Shown here piece by piece: positions 8,175-17,581 of a stretch of 64,000 nt of DNA (position 1 is its first letter; each line of letters begins with the position of its first letter). Below the pieces are notes generated by a model. It worked only from the letters and a program-made list of their open reading frames with translations, did no database searches and was not told the origin of the DNA. Made by a program: the position numbers and the translations under genes. The stretch comes from Pseudorhizobium pelagicum. Lineage in GTDB: Bacteria; Pseudomonadota; Alphaproteobacteria; Rhizobiales; Rhizobiaceae. The stretch spans positions 307 through 64,306 of the forward strand of contig JOKI01000002.1 in the NCBI GenBank assembly GCA_000722615.1, read 5' to 3'.

Positions 8175-10136
8175 ATGCAAATCTCCCGCTGGGTAGCAAA
8201 AGTCTTTGGCGACGGATCCGACCTTCCGGAATTTCGGCGGGCGCAATACAGCGAGCTCTCGCGCCAGGTCCCGTTGATGTATGCCATCATCATCATCAAC
8301 ATGGTGATGCTCGCGCTGACCTATGTGGGCAAGGCGCCCGCCATTCTCTCCATCTGGCTTCCTGCCGTCTTCGTTGCGGTCTGCCTTGTACGGGCGCTTC
8401 GCATGGCCTACGGGCGCCATCATGTGCCGTCCGACGAGGCGATGGGACGGGCGTTGCGCACGGTGGTCGTACTTGCCTGCGTGCTGGGATTTGCCGTCTC
8501 CACCTGGTCGCTGGCGCTCTTCAGCTATGGTGACGTCTTTACCCAAGGCCAGAACATCTTCTTCACCGCCATCACCATCATCACGGTCATGACATGCCTG
8601 CGCCCCCTGCATCAGGTGGCACCGGCGCTCTTCATTCTGGTGATCGTGCCGACGGCAGTCTTCCTGGCCCTCCAGGACAATAATGTCTTCCCGGCTGTCG
8701 CCATCAACATGGTGCTTGCCATCGGCGGGATGATCCTCGTCATGCAGCGCTCGCACTCGGATTTCCGCGACCGCATCTACAAGCAGATCGAGCTCGACAG
8801 CCAGCGCACGCAACTGGAGTCGCTGAACGGAGCGATAAGCTTGCTTGCAAACCAGGACAGCCTCACCGGGCTGGCCAACCGTCGCAGTTTTCTGAATGCC
8901 CTGGATCAGCGGATCGCCGACTTCAAAGGCGATGGAAAGACGGCGGGATTTGCCGTGGGCATTCTCGACCTCGACGGGTTCAAGCCGGTCAACGATGTCT
9001 TCGGGCACGTCGTCGGCGATCGGTTGCTGCAGGAGGTCGCCAGGCGGCTGCCGGCCAGCCTGCCGCCGGAGACGCTCGTGGCCCGTCTCGGTGGGGATGA
9101 GTTTGCCCTGATCCTGCCGCCCGCCGGCGTGGAGGAGCTCCAGGAGATCTGCCGCCGCGCACTGGCGGCGCTTGCCCATCCCTTCACGTTCCCGGAGGGC
9201 AGCGTGACGATCTCCGCGACCTGCGGCATTGCCTGCTTCCCGTGTGCCGCGGAAACGGGATGCGAACTCTTCGAAAAGGCGGATTTTGCGCTCTGCTATT
9301 CCAAGCAGCACGACAGGGGAAGCGTCACCGTCTTCTCGGACCTGCACGAGGCCGGGATCAAGAAGGCGGCGGCCGTGGCGCAGCGGCTTCGCAGCGTGGT
9401 GGTCGAACAGGCCTTCCATCTGGAGTACCAGCCGATCGTCGACCGCAACGGCATGCCGCTCGGCTTCGAGGCGCTGGCACGCTGGCGCGATCCGGTGCTC
9501 GGGGACGTGCGACCGGATGTCTTCATCCGCGTCGCCGAACAGGCGGGCCTCATCGGCAAGATCACCGTGCCGCTGTTTCGCAGCGCCCTTCGTGCCGCAC
9601 GGTCGTGGCCTGACGATCTGCGCCTGTCCTTCAACCTGTCCGCCTTCGATGTCTGCAGCGAGACCACGATGACAGCCATTCTGGCGGAGATCGATGCCGC
9701 GAATTTCCCGCCGCAGCGCCTGATGTTCGAGATCACGGAATCGGCGATCATGCAGGATTTCTCCCGCGCGGTGGATGCGCTCAGCCTGCTGCGGTCGAAG
9801 GGGGCGATGGTGGCGCTCGACGACTTCGGCACCGGCTATTCCAGCCTCAGTTACATGCGCCGGTTGCCGATCGACCGGATCAAGGTCGATCGCTCCTTCA
9901 TCCTCGATCTGGAGAACGAGGCGACCGCGCGAGACATCGTGCGGGCCATTTCCTCCATGTGCCAGAGCCTCGGTCTGGAGTGCATCGTCGAGGGTGTGGA
10001 AACGCATGCTCAGCTGCATTTCCTCGCCACCAGCGGATGCACCGGCTATCAGGGATATTTCTTCTCCAGGCCGATGCCGCAGGCGGCGATCGCCGGCTAC
10101 CTCGGCGAGCAGGAGCAACTCCGGAAGACGGCGTAG
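8175..10136 (+). CDS. Membrane-bound GGDEF-EAL c-di-GMP enzyme
   Basis: 653 aa. The first ~190 residues hold several membrane helices (around VPLMYAIIIINMVMLALTYVG, VVVLACVLGFAVSTWSLALF and FPAVAINMVLAIGGMILVM). A GGDEF diguanylate cyclase domain follows (DSLTGLANRRSF; intact ARLGGDEFAL at ~312). An EAL phosphodiesterase domain ends the protein (EYQPIVD, intact FEALARW, then DDFGTGYSSLSYMRRLPID). Both catalytic signatures are complete, so either activity is possible. The start was placed at the ATG behind an AGGAGGTGATC ribosome site. The longer upstream frame has no such site and lacks family-like sequence. Confidence 0.95.
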   Translation: MQISRWVAKVFGDGSDLPEFRRAQYSELSRQVPLMYAIIIINMVMLALTYVGKAPAILSIWLPAVFVAVCLVRALRMAYGRHHVPSDEAMGRALRTVVVLACVLGFAVSTWSLALFSYGDVFTQGQNIFFTAITIITVMTCLRPLHQVAPALFILVIVPTAVFLALQDNNVFPAVAINMVLAIGGMILVMQRSHSDFRDRIYKQIELDSQRTQLESLNGAISLLANQDSLTGLANRRSFLNALDQRIADFKGDGKTAGFAVGILDLDGFKPVNDVFGHVVGDRLLQEVARRLPASLPPETLVARLGGDEFALILPPAGVEELQEICRRALAALAHPFTFPEGSVTISATCGIACFPCAAETGCELFEKADFALCYSKQHDRGSVTVFSDLHEAGIKKAAAVAQRLRSVVVEQAFHLEYQPIVDRNGMPLGFEALARWRDPVLGDVRPDVFIRVAEQAGLIGKITVPLFRSALRAARSWPDDLRLSFNLSAFDVCSETTMTAILAEIDAANFPPQRLMFEITESAIMQDFSRAVDALSLLRSKGAMVALDDFGTGYSSLSYMRRLPIDRIKVDRSFILDLENEATARDIVRAISSMCQSLGLECIVEGVETHAQLHFLATSGCTGYQGYFFSRPMPQAAIAGYLGEQEQLRKTA

Positions 10137-10179
10137 CGACCCGATCCTTCTTGGACCGGGTCATGCCTGCGAGCCGGCG

Positions 10180-12228
10180 TCAGGCCGCCGGATCCCGCCA
10201 CAGCCGCTTGTCGTAGGGGAGCGGTGAATAGTCGTGCAGCTTGGCCAGCGCGTCGATGTAGCGCTTCCGGTAGGTCTCTTCGTCCTCGAATTCCACATGC
10301 TGCTGCAGAAGCTCGGCGCCGACCTCGTAGTAGACGTCGAGATTGGTGAAGTCGGGCAGGGGTGTCTCGCCGCGCTCGCGCTCGCCCTGCATCTGCCAGA
10401 ACAGCTCCTCCAGCCGCCGGACGAAGGCGGGCGTGTCCTGCAGGACGCTGGTGGTGCGCTGGTTCTCCAGCGAGGTGCGGACGGCGGCAAGGCTCTCGCG
10501 GTCCCGTTCGAAGGCGATCGCCCGCTGCACGTATTCGTCCGGCGTGGTGCAGATGAGCTCGGGAATGCCGGCCGCGGCCACGATGCTGGTGCAGACCCGC
10601 GGTGCGAAGCCGGCGCCCGAGATGGTCAGCACCGGCAGGCCGGCGGAAAGGGCGTCGGTGGCCGTCGCATGGGCGCCGTAGGGCGAGGTGTCGAGGAAGA
10701 GATCGGCAAGCGCCATTCGGGCGATGTGCCCGGAGTGGTCGGCGACCGGGGTCGCAAAGATCAGCCGGTTCGCATCGACGCCGCTTTGTGCCGCCAGCTT
10801 GCACAGGCGGTCCTGGGCGACCGCGTCGCCGCTGCGAAGCCACAGCACGCTGCCCGGGGTTGCCGAGAGGATCTGCATCCAGCGGCCGAAGCAGTTGGCG
10901 TTGATCTTCTGCATGCCGTTGAAGCAGGCGTAGACAAAGGCGTCTTCCGGAAGGCCGCTTTCGGCGCGGCTCGGCGGCGTGGTCAGCTGCCGGGTGCGGT
11001 CGATGGCGAGATAGCAGGAGAGCCGCAGCACTTTCTCCGTGAAGTAGATCTCCTGTTCGGGCGGAATGATGTGCCCGTCGGCGATGATATACTGATGCGC
11101 GGCACTGGCCATGGACCCGGGGAAACCACAGAAGTTCACGATCACCGGTGCCGGACGATAGACGAAGATCTTCGTGCGGGCATTCTTGGTGTAGCCGTTG
11201 AGGTCGATCAGGATGTCGATCTCGTCGGCGGAGATCAGCTTGGCGGCGTCGACGTCGCTCAGCGCCGTGATGTCGCGCCAGCAATCGACGGCAGCGCGGA
11301 TGCGGCCCTGCGTCTCGTCGTTCGGGCGGATCGCTCCGGAGTAATAGGCGAAGATCTCGACGCTCGTCTTGTCGTGCAGCTCGAACGCCTCGCTGAGGGC
11401 GAAGCCGACGGCATGCTCGCGGAAATCGGATGAGACATAGCCGACGCGCAGCCGCTCACCCGTCCCCACCTTCTTCTTCGGCTGCTTGCGCGGGAAGGCA
11501 CTCAGGTCCGGCCGTCCGGCCTGCGCCTTGCTGAAGCGATAGGCCTTGGCCAGCTGGAACATCGGATCGTCGGCATGGAAGGCGAGCGTCAGCGGCGACA
11601 TCGAGTCGAGCAGCTGGCGGTAGGTCACGTGCTCCGAGGGAGCGAGAACGGGCCACTTGCATTGCCGCTGGCGCGCCGCCGTCCAATGCTGGCCGGCCTC
11701 CGTCCGGTCCGGCTGGAGCTCGATCGCCTGCCAGAGAGCCGCCTCGGCCTCTTCCAGCCGTCCAGCGCCTTCCAGGACGCGGCCGATATGCTGCAGGCTC
11801 ATCAGGCGATGGCCGATCCTCTCCGGCGTGATGTCCGAGGTCTCTTCGACGAAATCGCGCCATTGCTGGATGGCCTGTCCGGGCAGGCCGCTGTCTTCCA
11901 GGGCGCGGCCGAGGTTGATGTAGCCGGCGCCGAAGCGTGGATTGGCCTTGATGCAGGCGCGCAGGGCCTGCACCGCCCCTGCGGTATCGCCCATCTGCCC
12001 CAGCGTCACGCCGTAGTTGAAGTAGGCGATGTGGAGGAGGGGGCTGGTGTCGTTGTAGGCGATCCAGGTCTTGAAGAATTCCGCCGCCTGCGCACGCTGT
12101 CCCGTCGCGTTGAAGCTCTCCGTGATCTTGAAAAGGTCGACCAGTGGAAGGGTCCCTGTTCGAGCTCGATCCAGCAGGCCGATCAGTGGGGAGGCGGGGT
12201 CTGAGGCGAAAGCATTGTTGATCAGCAT
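10180..12228 (-). CDS. TPR / O-GlcNAc-transferase-like glycosyltransferase (GT41, SPINDLY type)
   Basis: 682 aa. The N-terminal ~230 residues contain tetratricopeptide-like helices (HIAYFNYGVTLGQMGDTAGAV, INLGRALEDSGLPGQAIQQW, EGAGRLEEAEAALWQAIEL). A C-terminal GT41 catalytic region follows: RLRVGYVSSDFREHAVGF, DEIDILIDLNGYT, VNFCGFPGSMA, FNGMQKINANCFGRWMQIL and DTSPYGAHATATDALSAGLPVLT. The order is the same as in eukaryotic OGT and bacterial FlmG/HMW1C-like enzymes that glycosylate Ser, Thr or Asn in the cytoplasm. The gene is transcribed away from a giant Ser/Thr-rich repeat protein, which makes that protein a natural candidate substrate (inference). An ATG-led start with no upstream extension fits. 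Confidence 0.88.
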   Translation of the reverse strand: MLINNAFASDPASPLIGLLDRARTGTLPLVDLFKITESFNATGQRAQAAEFFKTWIAYNDTSPLLHIAYFNYGVTLGQMGDTAGAVQALRACIKANPRFGAGYINLGRALEDSGLPGQAIQQWRDFVEETSDITPERIGHRLMSLQHIGRVLEGAGRLEEAEAALWQAIELQPDRTEAGQHWTAARQRQCKWPVLAPSEHVTYRQLLDSMSPLTLAFHADDPMFQLAKAYRFSKAQAGRPDLSAFPRKQPKKKVGTGERLRVGYVSSDFREHAVGFALSEAFELHDKTSVEIFAYYSGAIRPNDETQGRIRAAVDCWRDITALSDVDAAKLISADEIDILIDLNGYTKNARTKIFVYRPAPVIVNFCGFPGSMASAAHQYIIADGHIIPPEQEIYFTEKVLRLSCYLAIDRTRQLTTPPSRAESGLPEDAFVYACFNGMQKINANCFGRWMQILSATPGSVLWLRSGDAVAQDRLCKLAAQSGVDANRLIFATPVADHSGHIARMALADLFLDTSPYGAHATATDALSAGLPVLTISGAGFAPRVCTSIVAAAGIPELICTTPDEYVQRAIAFERDRESLAAVRTSLENQRTTSVLQDTPAFVRRLEELFWQMQGERERGETPLPDFTNLDVYYEVGAELLQQHVEFEDEETYRKRYIDALAKLHDYSPLPYDKRLWRDPAA

Positions 12229-13105
12229 GGGGATCCCAGAAGCAGGTGGCCGGATGGCAGACGTCGTTGTGACACAGGCAGTTGACCGTCTGTAGCGCCG
12301 CTAGCTTGCGTTGGACTTGCTTGACTGGGGAATGATTTCGCTGAAAGCCGCCTATTCCTGACAATACATGGGCTCAAGTCCGGATGTCGCCGGAGGAAAG
12401 TCGCCATGAGAAGAGAACATGCATGAATCTGGTTTGCTTCCAATTCCGTGGCGGCGGCAGAAATTTCAAGTCGATATCCGCTATTTTCATGCGTCTTCGT
12501 GTTACCGACATCTTTTTTTCTCGGATGGGCCGCGCGCGACTGAGACTTTTCTGCATAGGCTGCCGGTTTCTGTGTCAACCGGCCGCCTATCCAGTGAAGG
12601 TGGATTTAGATTTCCTAGTATAGGGGAGCGCGGACTTGCCTGTTCTGGTCTTCACTGACGGGACATAATAGAGAGTTTGTCTCTATTTGCTAAAATGAAA
12701 CACAAGATCCGGGCGTTAACCCAAAGTTAGGAAGTGCGGCGTAACCATGCATCCAAGACTTCTGCCAGCAAGCCCATCCCGCGATGGGCACAGGCAGATC
12801 GGTGCGGCAGCCTAGCGGAAGCGGGATGTTCAAACCTACAGGCGGGGGAGTCGGGACGCGCTAGCGGCCTGAACGCATGATGCCTTCCCACGCTGCGGCT
12901 CCTGTCAGCCATGATCCCAACATATCGATTCGTCCGAAAGGACACCCATGGTTGGTGCCGTACTGGCATTCGCTACGGGTAGGTTGCCAGCATGGCGCAG
13001 GATGCGCCTGAGGCCGCGGCGTGGACTTTGGAAGTGCCCACGCACGATCTCTGGCAGGTGAGATGAAATTTGCTTTCCAGCTTAACTAGATAGGCGGCCC
13101 CATCT
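12229..13105. promoter_or_regulatory. 877-bp divergent intergenic region with an inverted repeat
   Basis: This gap separates the divergent glycosyltransferase and repeat-protein genes. I find no convincing gene in it; the short open frames have no ribosome site or family resemblance. It is more AT-rich than its surroundings. It contains an inverted repeat, AATAGAGA-N5-TCTCTATT (12667-12687), and a near-CtrA box, TTAA-N7-TTAG (12716-12730). Both lie far (~375-440 bp) from either start codon, so one shared regulatory region or a small RNA is possible. No promoter can be assigned with confidence. Confidence 0.4.
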
Positions 13106-16100
13106 ATGACATCGATCATCTCTTCTCTGAGCGTGAACCAGATCCGCTCCCTCTCCACGACCACCGTCGCTTCGTTGACGACGGAAGACGTCCAGGCGCT
13201 GACCACCGCGCAGATCAAGGTGCTGTCCTCGTCGCAGATCTCGGCTCTGGACACGGATGACATCGCAGCTCTGAGCACCGACCAGCTCAGCGCGATCACC
13301 ACCACCGGCGTCAAGGGCCTGACCCTCAGCCAGATGGAAGCGCTGGACACCACGCAGGTCGGCAGCCTCGGCACCGGCCAGCTCTCTGCTCTCAGCGCGG
13401 CTCAGTTCGGTGCGCTCGACTCCGAGCAGCTCGACGCCCTGAACACGACGCAGATCGCATCCCTGACATCGGCCGCCATTTCCGCGCTCTCCAGCGACGA
13501 TCTGGCAGCCTTCTCCAGCAGTGAAATCACCGCCATCAGCGCCAAGGCGCTTGCCGGCCTCACCACTGCCAACTTTGCCGCGCTTTCGACCGACGTCGTC
13601 GCTGCTCTCACCACCGCCCAGGTCGCTGCCCTCAACACAGCCCAGATCGCCGCCCTGACCACAGACCAGATGGGTGCGCTGACCTCCAGCCAGATCGGTG
13701 CCCTCTCCGGCGCACAGATCGCAGCGCTGACCACCACCAATATCGCTGCCATCTCCACGGACAACATCGCGACGCTCGGCACCAAGGCGATTGCCGCCCT
13801 GACCACAGCCCAGCTCAATGCCCTGACGTCCGACCAGATCGAGGCGCTCACTTCGGCTCAGATCGGATCGCTTGCCGCCGACGACATCGCGGTCATGCAG
13901 GCTGACGACATCGCTCAGTTCACCACCAGCGAATTTGCCGCCATCAACCCGAAGGCGATCGCAGGGCTGGCAACGGCCGTCATCGCTACCCTCGACACCG
14001 ACATGGTTCAGGCTCTGACCTCCTCTCAGGTTGCAGCCCTCAGCACGGCGCAGATCAGCGCCCTGACGTCCGACCAGGTCGCAGTGCTTGGCACGGCGCA
14101 GGTTTCGGCCCTCAGCGCTGCCCAGATCGGCGCCTTCAGCAGCGACAACATCGCTGCACTGACCACCACCCAGGTGCCGGCGCTGTCCTTGAAGGCACTG
14201 TCTGCACTTTCGTCGGCACAGGCCGATGCCATGACCTCCGACCAGTTCGGCGCCCTGACGACCACGCAGATCGCCGCCCTCAGCTCCTCGGCCATCTCGG
14301 CTCTTTCCACCGACGACCTCGCAACCTTCGATACCGCTGACATCGCAGCCATCACTGCAAAGTCGCTGGTCGGTCTGACCTCCGGCAACTTCGCAGCGCT
14401 GTCGACCACGCAGGTTGCCGCCCTGACCTCCGGCCAGGTTGCTGCGCTGACGTCTTCGCAGATCGGCGCCCTGACCTCCGACCAGCTCGGCGCGCTGGGG
14501 ACCGACAAGATTGCGGTTCTCTCCGCAACCCAGGTTGCTGCCCTGACGACGGACAACATCGCTGCGCTGGAAACCGACCAGGTAACGGCCCTCAACGAAA
14601 AGGTCATCCGCGCCCTGACGACGACGCAGGTCGCTGCGCTGACGTCGGACCAGATCGACGTGCTGACCACCGGCCAGATCGCCAACCTCAGCTCGGCGGC
14701 CATCTCCGCCCTGACCACCGACGACATCGGCACATTCTTGACCACAGAGATCCAGGCAATTTCCGCCCGGTCGCTCTCGGGACTGTCGACTGACGCCTTC
14801 GCCCTGCTGGCCACCGACCGCGTCGCTGCCCTGACGACGGCTCAGGTCGCTGCGCTGACCACCGGCCAGATCGCCGCCCTGACGAGCGACCAGACCCAGG
14901 CCCTGACCTCGTCGCAGATCGGCGCGCTGACCGCGACACAGGTTGCTGCCGTCACCACCGACAACATCGCGGCGCTGACCACCACCCAGGTCTCGACCCT
15001 CAGCGCCAAGGCGATTGCCGCCCTGACGTCCAGCCAGATCGGTGCCCTGAGCTCGTCGCAGACGGAAGCTCTCACCACGGCACAGGTCGCCTCGATGAGT
15101 GCGGCAGCCCTGACGGCCCTGGAAGGTGAAGACATCGTCGCCTTCTCGACCGCCGACATCGCTGCCATCAACGTTCGGTCGCTGTCCGGTCTGTCGACCG
15201 ACAACGTTGCCCTGCTCACCACCAACCAGGTCGGCGCCCTGACCACCGCGCAGTTGGCCGCCATGTCGTCTGCCCAGATCGGCGCTCTGACGAGCGAGCA
15301 GGTGGAAGCCCTGTCCTCGACGCAGATCGCAGCTCTGAGCTCGGCTGGTCTGAGTGCAATGTCCACGGAAGACCTTGCGACCTTCGACACCGCCGACATC
15401 GCCGCCATCAACGTCAAGTCGCTGGCAGGCCTCTCCACCACCAATGTCGCTGCCCTGTCCACTTCGCAGGTTGCTGCTCTGACGACCGCGCAGGTCGCGG
15501 TTCTCACCACGGCCCAGATTGGCGCCATGGACACCGAACAGGTTGAAGCTCTGACGACGACGCAGGTCAGTGTCCTCAGTGCTGTCCAGATCGGCACGAT
15601 GTCCACGACCAACGTCGCGGCCCTCACCACCGACCAGGTTGCTGCCCTGAGCATCAAGGCCGTCGCTGCGCTGACATCCGCGCAGATCGGCGCTCTCGAC
15701 TCCAGCCAGCTGGAAGCCCTCACGTCGACCCAGGTTGCTGCACTGACCCCGGCGGCCGTCGCAGGTCTCACCACCGAGGACATCGTCGCCTTCTCGACCG
15801 ACGACATCGCAGCCCTCAACGCGAAGGCGGTCCCGAGCCTCTCCACCGACAATATTGCGGCTCTGACCACCACCCAGATCGGCGCTCTGACGACCTCGCA
15901 GCTTGCCGCGATGACGTCCTCGCAGATCAGCGCGCTGACCTCGGATCAGGTCGACCAGCTCACCACCACCCAGATCGCATCGCTGACATCGGCAGCTCTC
16001 GGTGCCATGTCGACGGAAGATATGGCGACCTTCGACACAGCAGACATCGCCGCGATCAACGTGAAGGCCCTGGCTGGCCTCTCCACCACCAACATCGCGG

Positions 16101-17390
16101 CCCTGGACACCACGCAGGTCGCCGCTCTGACGACCGGCCAGGTGGCTGCCCTCAAGACGACGCAGATTGCCGCCCTGACGACGGATCAGATCACGGCCCT
16201 GACGACCAGTCAGGTCCAGACGCTGAGCCCGACGCAGGTCACGGCGATCTCCACCGCCAACGTCGCGCTGCTCACCAGTGACCAGCTCGGCGCACTCTCC
16301 ACGGCGCAGGTCGCCATCCTGTCTTCTGCACAGGTCAGCGCCCTGACCAGCGACCAGATCGACGAGCTGAACACCACCCAGATCGCCGCACTGAGCGCTG
16401 CCGCACTCTCCGCCATGGGGACGGAAGATCTGGCAACCTTCGATACCTCGGATATCGCTGCCATCAGCGCCAAGGCACTGGCCGGTCTTTCGACCACCAA
16501 TGTCGCCGCGCTTGATACGGACCAGGTTGCCGCCCTGACGACGACCCAGATTGCAGGCATGACGTCGGCCCAGTTCGGCGCTCTCACCTCCGATCAGGTT
16601 GCCGCGCTGACGACCACCCAGGTCAGCTCCCTCAGGGCAACGCAGATCGCCGCACTTTCGACCACCAATGTCGCGGCTCTGACCACGACCCAGGTCGGTG
16701 TGCTGTCGACTGCCCAGCTGGTCGGCATGAACTCCGCCCAGATCGGTGCGCTGACCTCGGACCAGGTCGGAGCGCTGAACACCACGCAGATCGGCGCACT
16801 GAGCGCAGAAGATCTGAGCGCCATGTCGACGGACGATCTCGCGACCTTCGACAGCTCCGATATCGCTGCCATCAACGCCAAGTCGATCTCCGGCCTCTCC
16901 ACCACCACCGTGGCGGCGCTGTCCAGCACCCAGATCGGCGCTCTCACCACGGCGCAGATCGCAGGTCTCAATGCGACCCAGATCGGGGTACTGTCCACCG
17001 ATCAGGTCGAGGGTCTGAGCACTGCCCAGGTGGCCGCGCTGTCTGCCAGCCAGGTCTCCTCGCTGAGCACGACCAACGTGGCATCGCTCTCCACCGACCA
17101 GGTGGTGGCGCTGAGCACCGCGGCGATCTCGGCCCTGACATCGGCCCAGATCGACGCCATGGACAGCGACCAGATCGAGGCACTGACCTCGAACCAGGTC
17201 GCAGCCCTGACGTCGGCCTCGATCGCCGCCATGTCGAGCACGGATATCGTGACCTTCACGACCGACGAGATCGCAGCGATCAGCGTCAAGGCCATCTCCG
17301 GTCTTGCCGCCGAGGACATCCTCGGACTGGAAACCGACCAGCTGCAGGCCCTGACAACCTCTCAGGTCCAGGCACTGACCGCTCAGGACC
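13106..17390 (+). repeat. Hierarchical coding repeat: 24-bp unit inside 408-bp modules
   Basis: A recurring marker segment (consensus T-D-D-L-A-T-F-D-T-A-D-I-A-A-I-N) appears eleven times. The Ile codon of its DIAAI part begins at 13526, 13934, 14342, 14750, 15158, 15398, 15806, 16046, 16454, 16862 and 17270. Successive distances are 408, 408, 408, 408, 240, 408, 240, 408, 408 and 408 bp. Hence the super-module is 136 aa (17 octads), with two short modules of exactly 10 octads, each lacking 7 octads. All steps are multiples of 24 bp, so the reading frame and repeat phase are always kept. Confidence 0.92.
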
Positions 17391-17428
17391 AGATCGACGC
17401 GATCATCCTGGCCTACCAGAACCTCTAA
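13106..17428 (+). CDS. Giant octapeptide-repeat protein, Ser/Thr-rich
   Basis: 1440 aa, built almost wholly of an 8-residue unit with consensus AL(T/S)(T/S)xQ(I/V)A, roughly 180 copies. Cys, Trp and His are absent and the only Tyr is five residues from the end. No signal peptide, membrane helix, RTX glycine motif or LPXTG signal is seen. The last ~15 residues (QDQIDAIILAYQNL) leave the repeat pattern and could be a secretion or capping signal. The regular Leu/Ile/Val spacing with S/T-x-Q suggests a solenoid; short capped helices or a beta-solenoid are both possible. Divergent from a GT41 glycosyltransferase. The ribosome site before the ATG is weak (AGGCGG). Function unknown; an extracellular adhesin or matrix protein is an inference only. 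Confidence 0.8.
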   Translation: MTSIISSLSVNQIRSLSTTTVASLTTEDVQALTTAQIKVLSSSQISALDTDDIAALSTDQLSAITTTGVKGLTLSQMEALDTTQVGSLGTGQLSALSAAQFGALDSEQLDALNTTQIASLTSAAISALSSDDLAAFSSSEITAISAKALAGLTTANFAALSTDVVAALTTAQVAALNTAQIAALTTDQMGALTSSQIGALSGAQIAALTTTNIAAISTDNIATLGTKAIAALTTAQLNALTSDQIEALTSAQIGSLAADDIAVMQADDIAQFTTSEFAAINPKAIAGLATAVIATLDTDMVQALTSSQVAALSTAQISALTSDQVAVLGTAQVSALSAAQIGAFSSDNIAALTTTQVPALSLKALSALSSAQADAMTSDQFGALTTTQIAALSSSAISALSTDDLATFDTADIAAITAKSLVGLTSGNFAALSTTQVAALTSGQVAALTSSQIGALTSDQLGALGTDKIAVLSATQVAALTTDNIAALETDQVTALNEKVIRALTTTQVAALTSDQIDVLTTGQIANLSSAAISALTTDDIGTFLTTEIQAISARSLSGLSTDAFALLATDRVAALTTAQVAALTTGQIAALTSDQTQALTSSQIGALTATQVAAVTTDNIAALTTTQVSTLSAKAIAALTSSQIGALSSSQTEALTTAQVASMSAAALTALEGEDIVAFSTADIAAINVRSLSGLSTDNVALLTTNQVGALTTAQLAAMSSAQIGALTSEQVEALSSTQIAALSSAGLSAMSTEDLATFDTADIAAINVKSLAGLSTTNVAALSTSQVAALTTAQVAVLTTAQIGAMDTEQVEALTTTQVSVLSAVQIGTMSTTNVAALTTDQVAALSIKAVAALTSAQIGALDSSQLEALTSTQVAALTPAAVAGLTTEDIVAFSTDDIAALNAKAVPSLSTDNIAALTTTQIGALTTSQLAAMTSSQISALTSDQVDQLTTTQIASLTSAALGAMSTEDMATFDTADIAAINVKALAGLSTTNIAALDTTQVAALTTGQVAALKTTQIAALTTDQITALTTSQVQTLSPTQVTAISTANVALLTSDQLGALSTAQVAILSSAQVSALTSDQIDELNTTQIAALSAAALSAMGTEDLATFDTSDIAAISAKALAGLSTTNVAALDTDQVAALTTTQIAGMTSAQFGALTSDQVAALTTTQVSSLRATQIAALSTTNVAALTTTQVGVLSTAQLVGMNSAQIGALTSDQVGALNTTQIGALSAEDLSAMSTDDLATFDSSDIAAINAKSISGLSTTTVAALSSTQIGALTTAQIAGLNATQIGVLSTDQVEGLSTAQVAALSASQVSSLSTTNVASLSTDQVVALSTAAISALTSAQIDAMDSDQIEALTSNQVAALTSASIAAMSSTDIVTFTTDEIAAISVKAISGLAAEDILGLETDQLQALTTSQVQALTAQDQIDAIILAYQNL

Positions 17429-17436
17429 CATCAAAG

Positions 17437-17463
17437 GGGCGCGGCCTTCGGGCCGCGCCCTTT
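17437..17463 (+). terminator. Rho-independent terminator after the repeat gene
   Basis: Perfect 10-bp stem GGGCGCGGCC / GGCCGCGCCC closed by a TTCG tetraloop and followed by TTT. It begins nine bases after the stop codon of the repeat protein. Confidence 0.9.
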
Positions 17464-17581
17464 CCACCTATTCAAGGACGGCCGGTGTCAGGCGAGGGCA
17501 GGAATGTCCGACCTTGATGCCGGCCGTCCTGCTTTTGCTCAAGGTGTGTATCCTGCCGCGTGGGTCGCGTTGCACGACGCC

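Noticed and set aside
7992..10118. A 708-codon frame opposite the GGDEF-EAL gene
   Set aside because: The plus-strand frame has intact GGDEF and EAL motifs; the other is a shadow.
12384..12969. Several 60-120 codon frames in the 877-bp gap before the repeat gene
   Set aside because: None has a good ribosome site, a recognisable motif or typical codon use; they overlap each other on both strands.
13106..17428. CRISPR array
   Set aside because: The short repeats have no spacers, are in one open frame and vary at the codon level; this is a coding repeat.
13082..17467. A 1461-codon open frame antisense to the repeat gene
   Set aside because: The 24-bp repeat keeps stop codons out of the opposite strand as well. 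The translation is arginine/glycine-rich with no ribosome site or family match, so it is a composition artefact.
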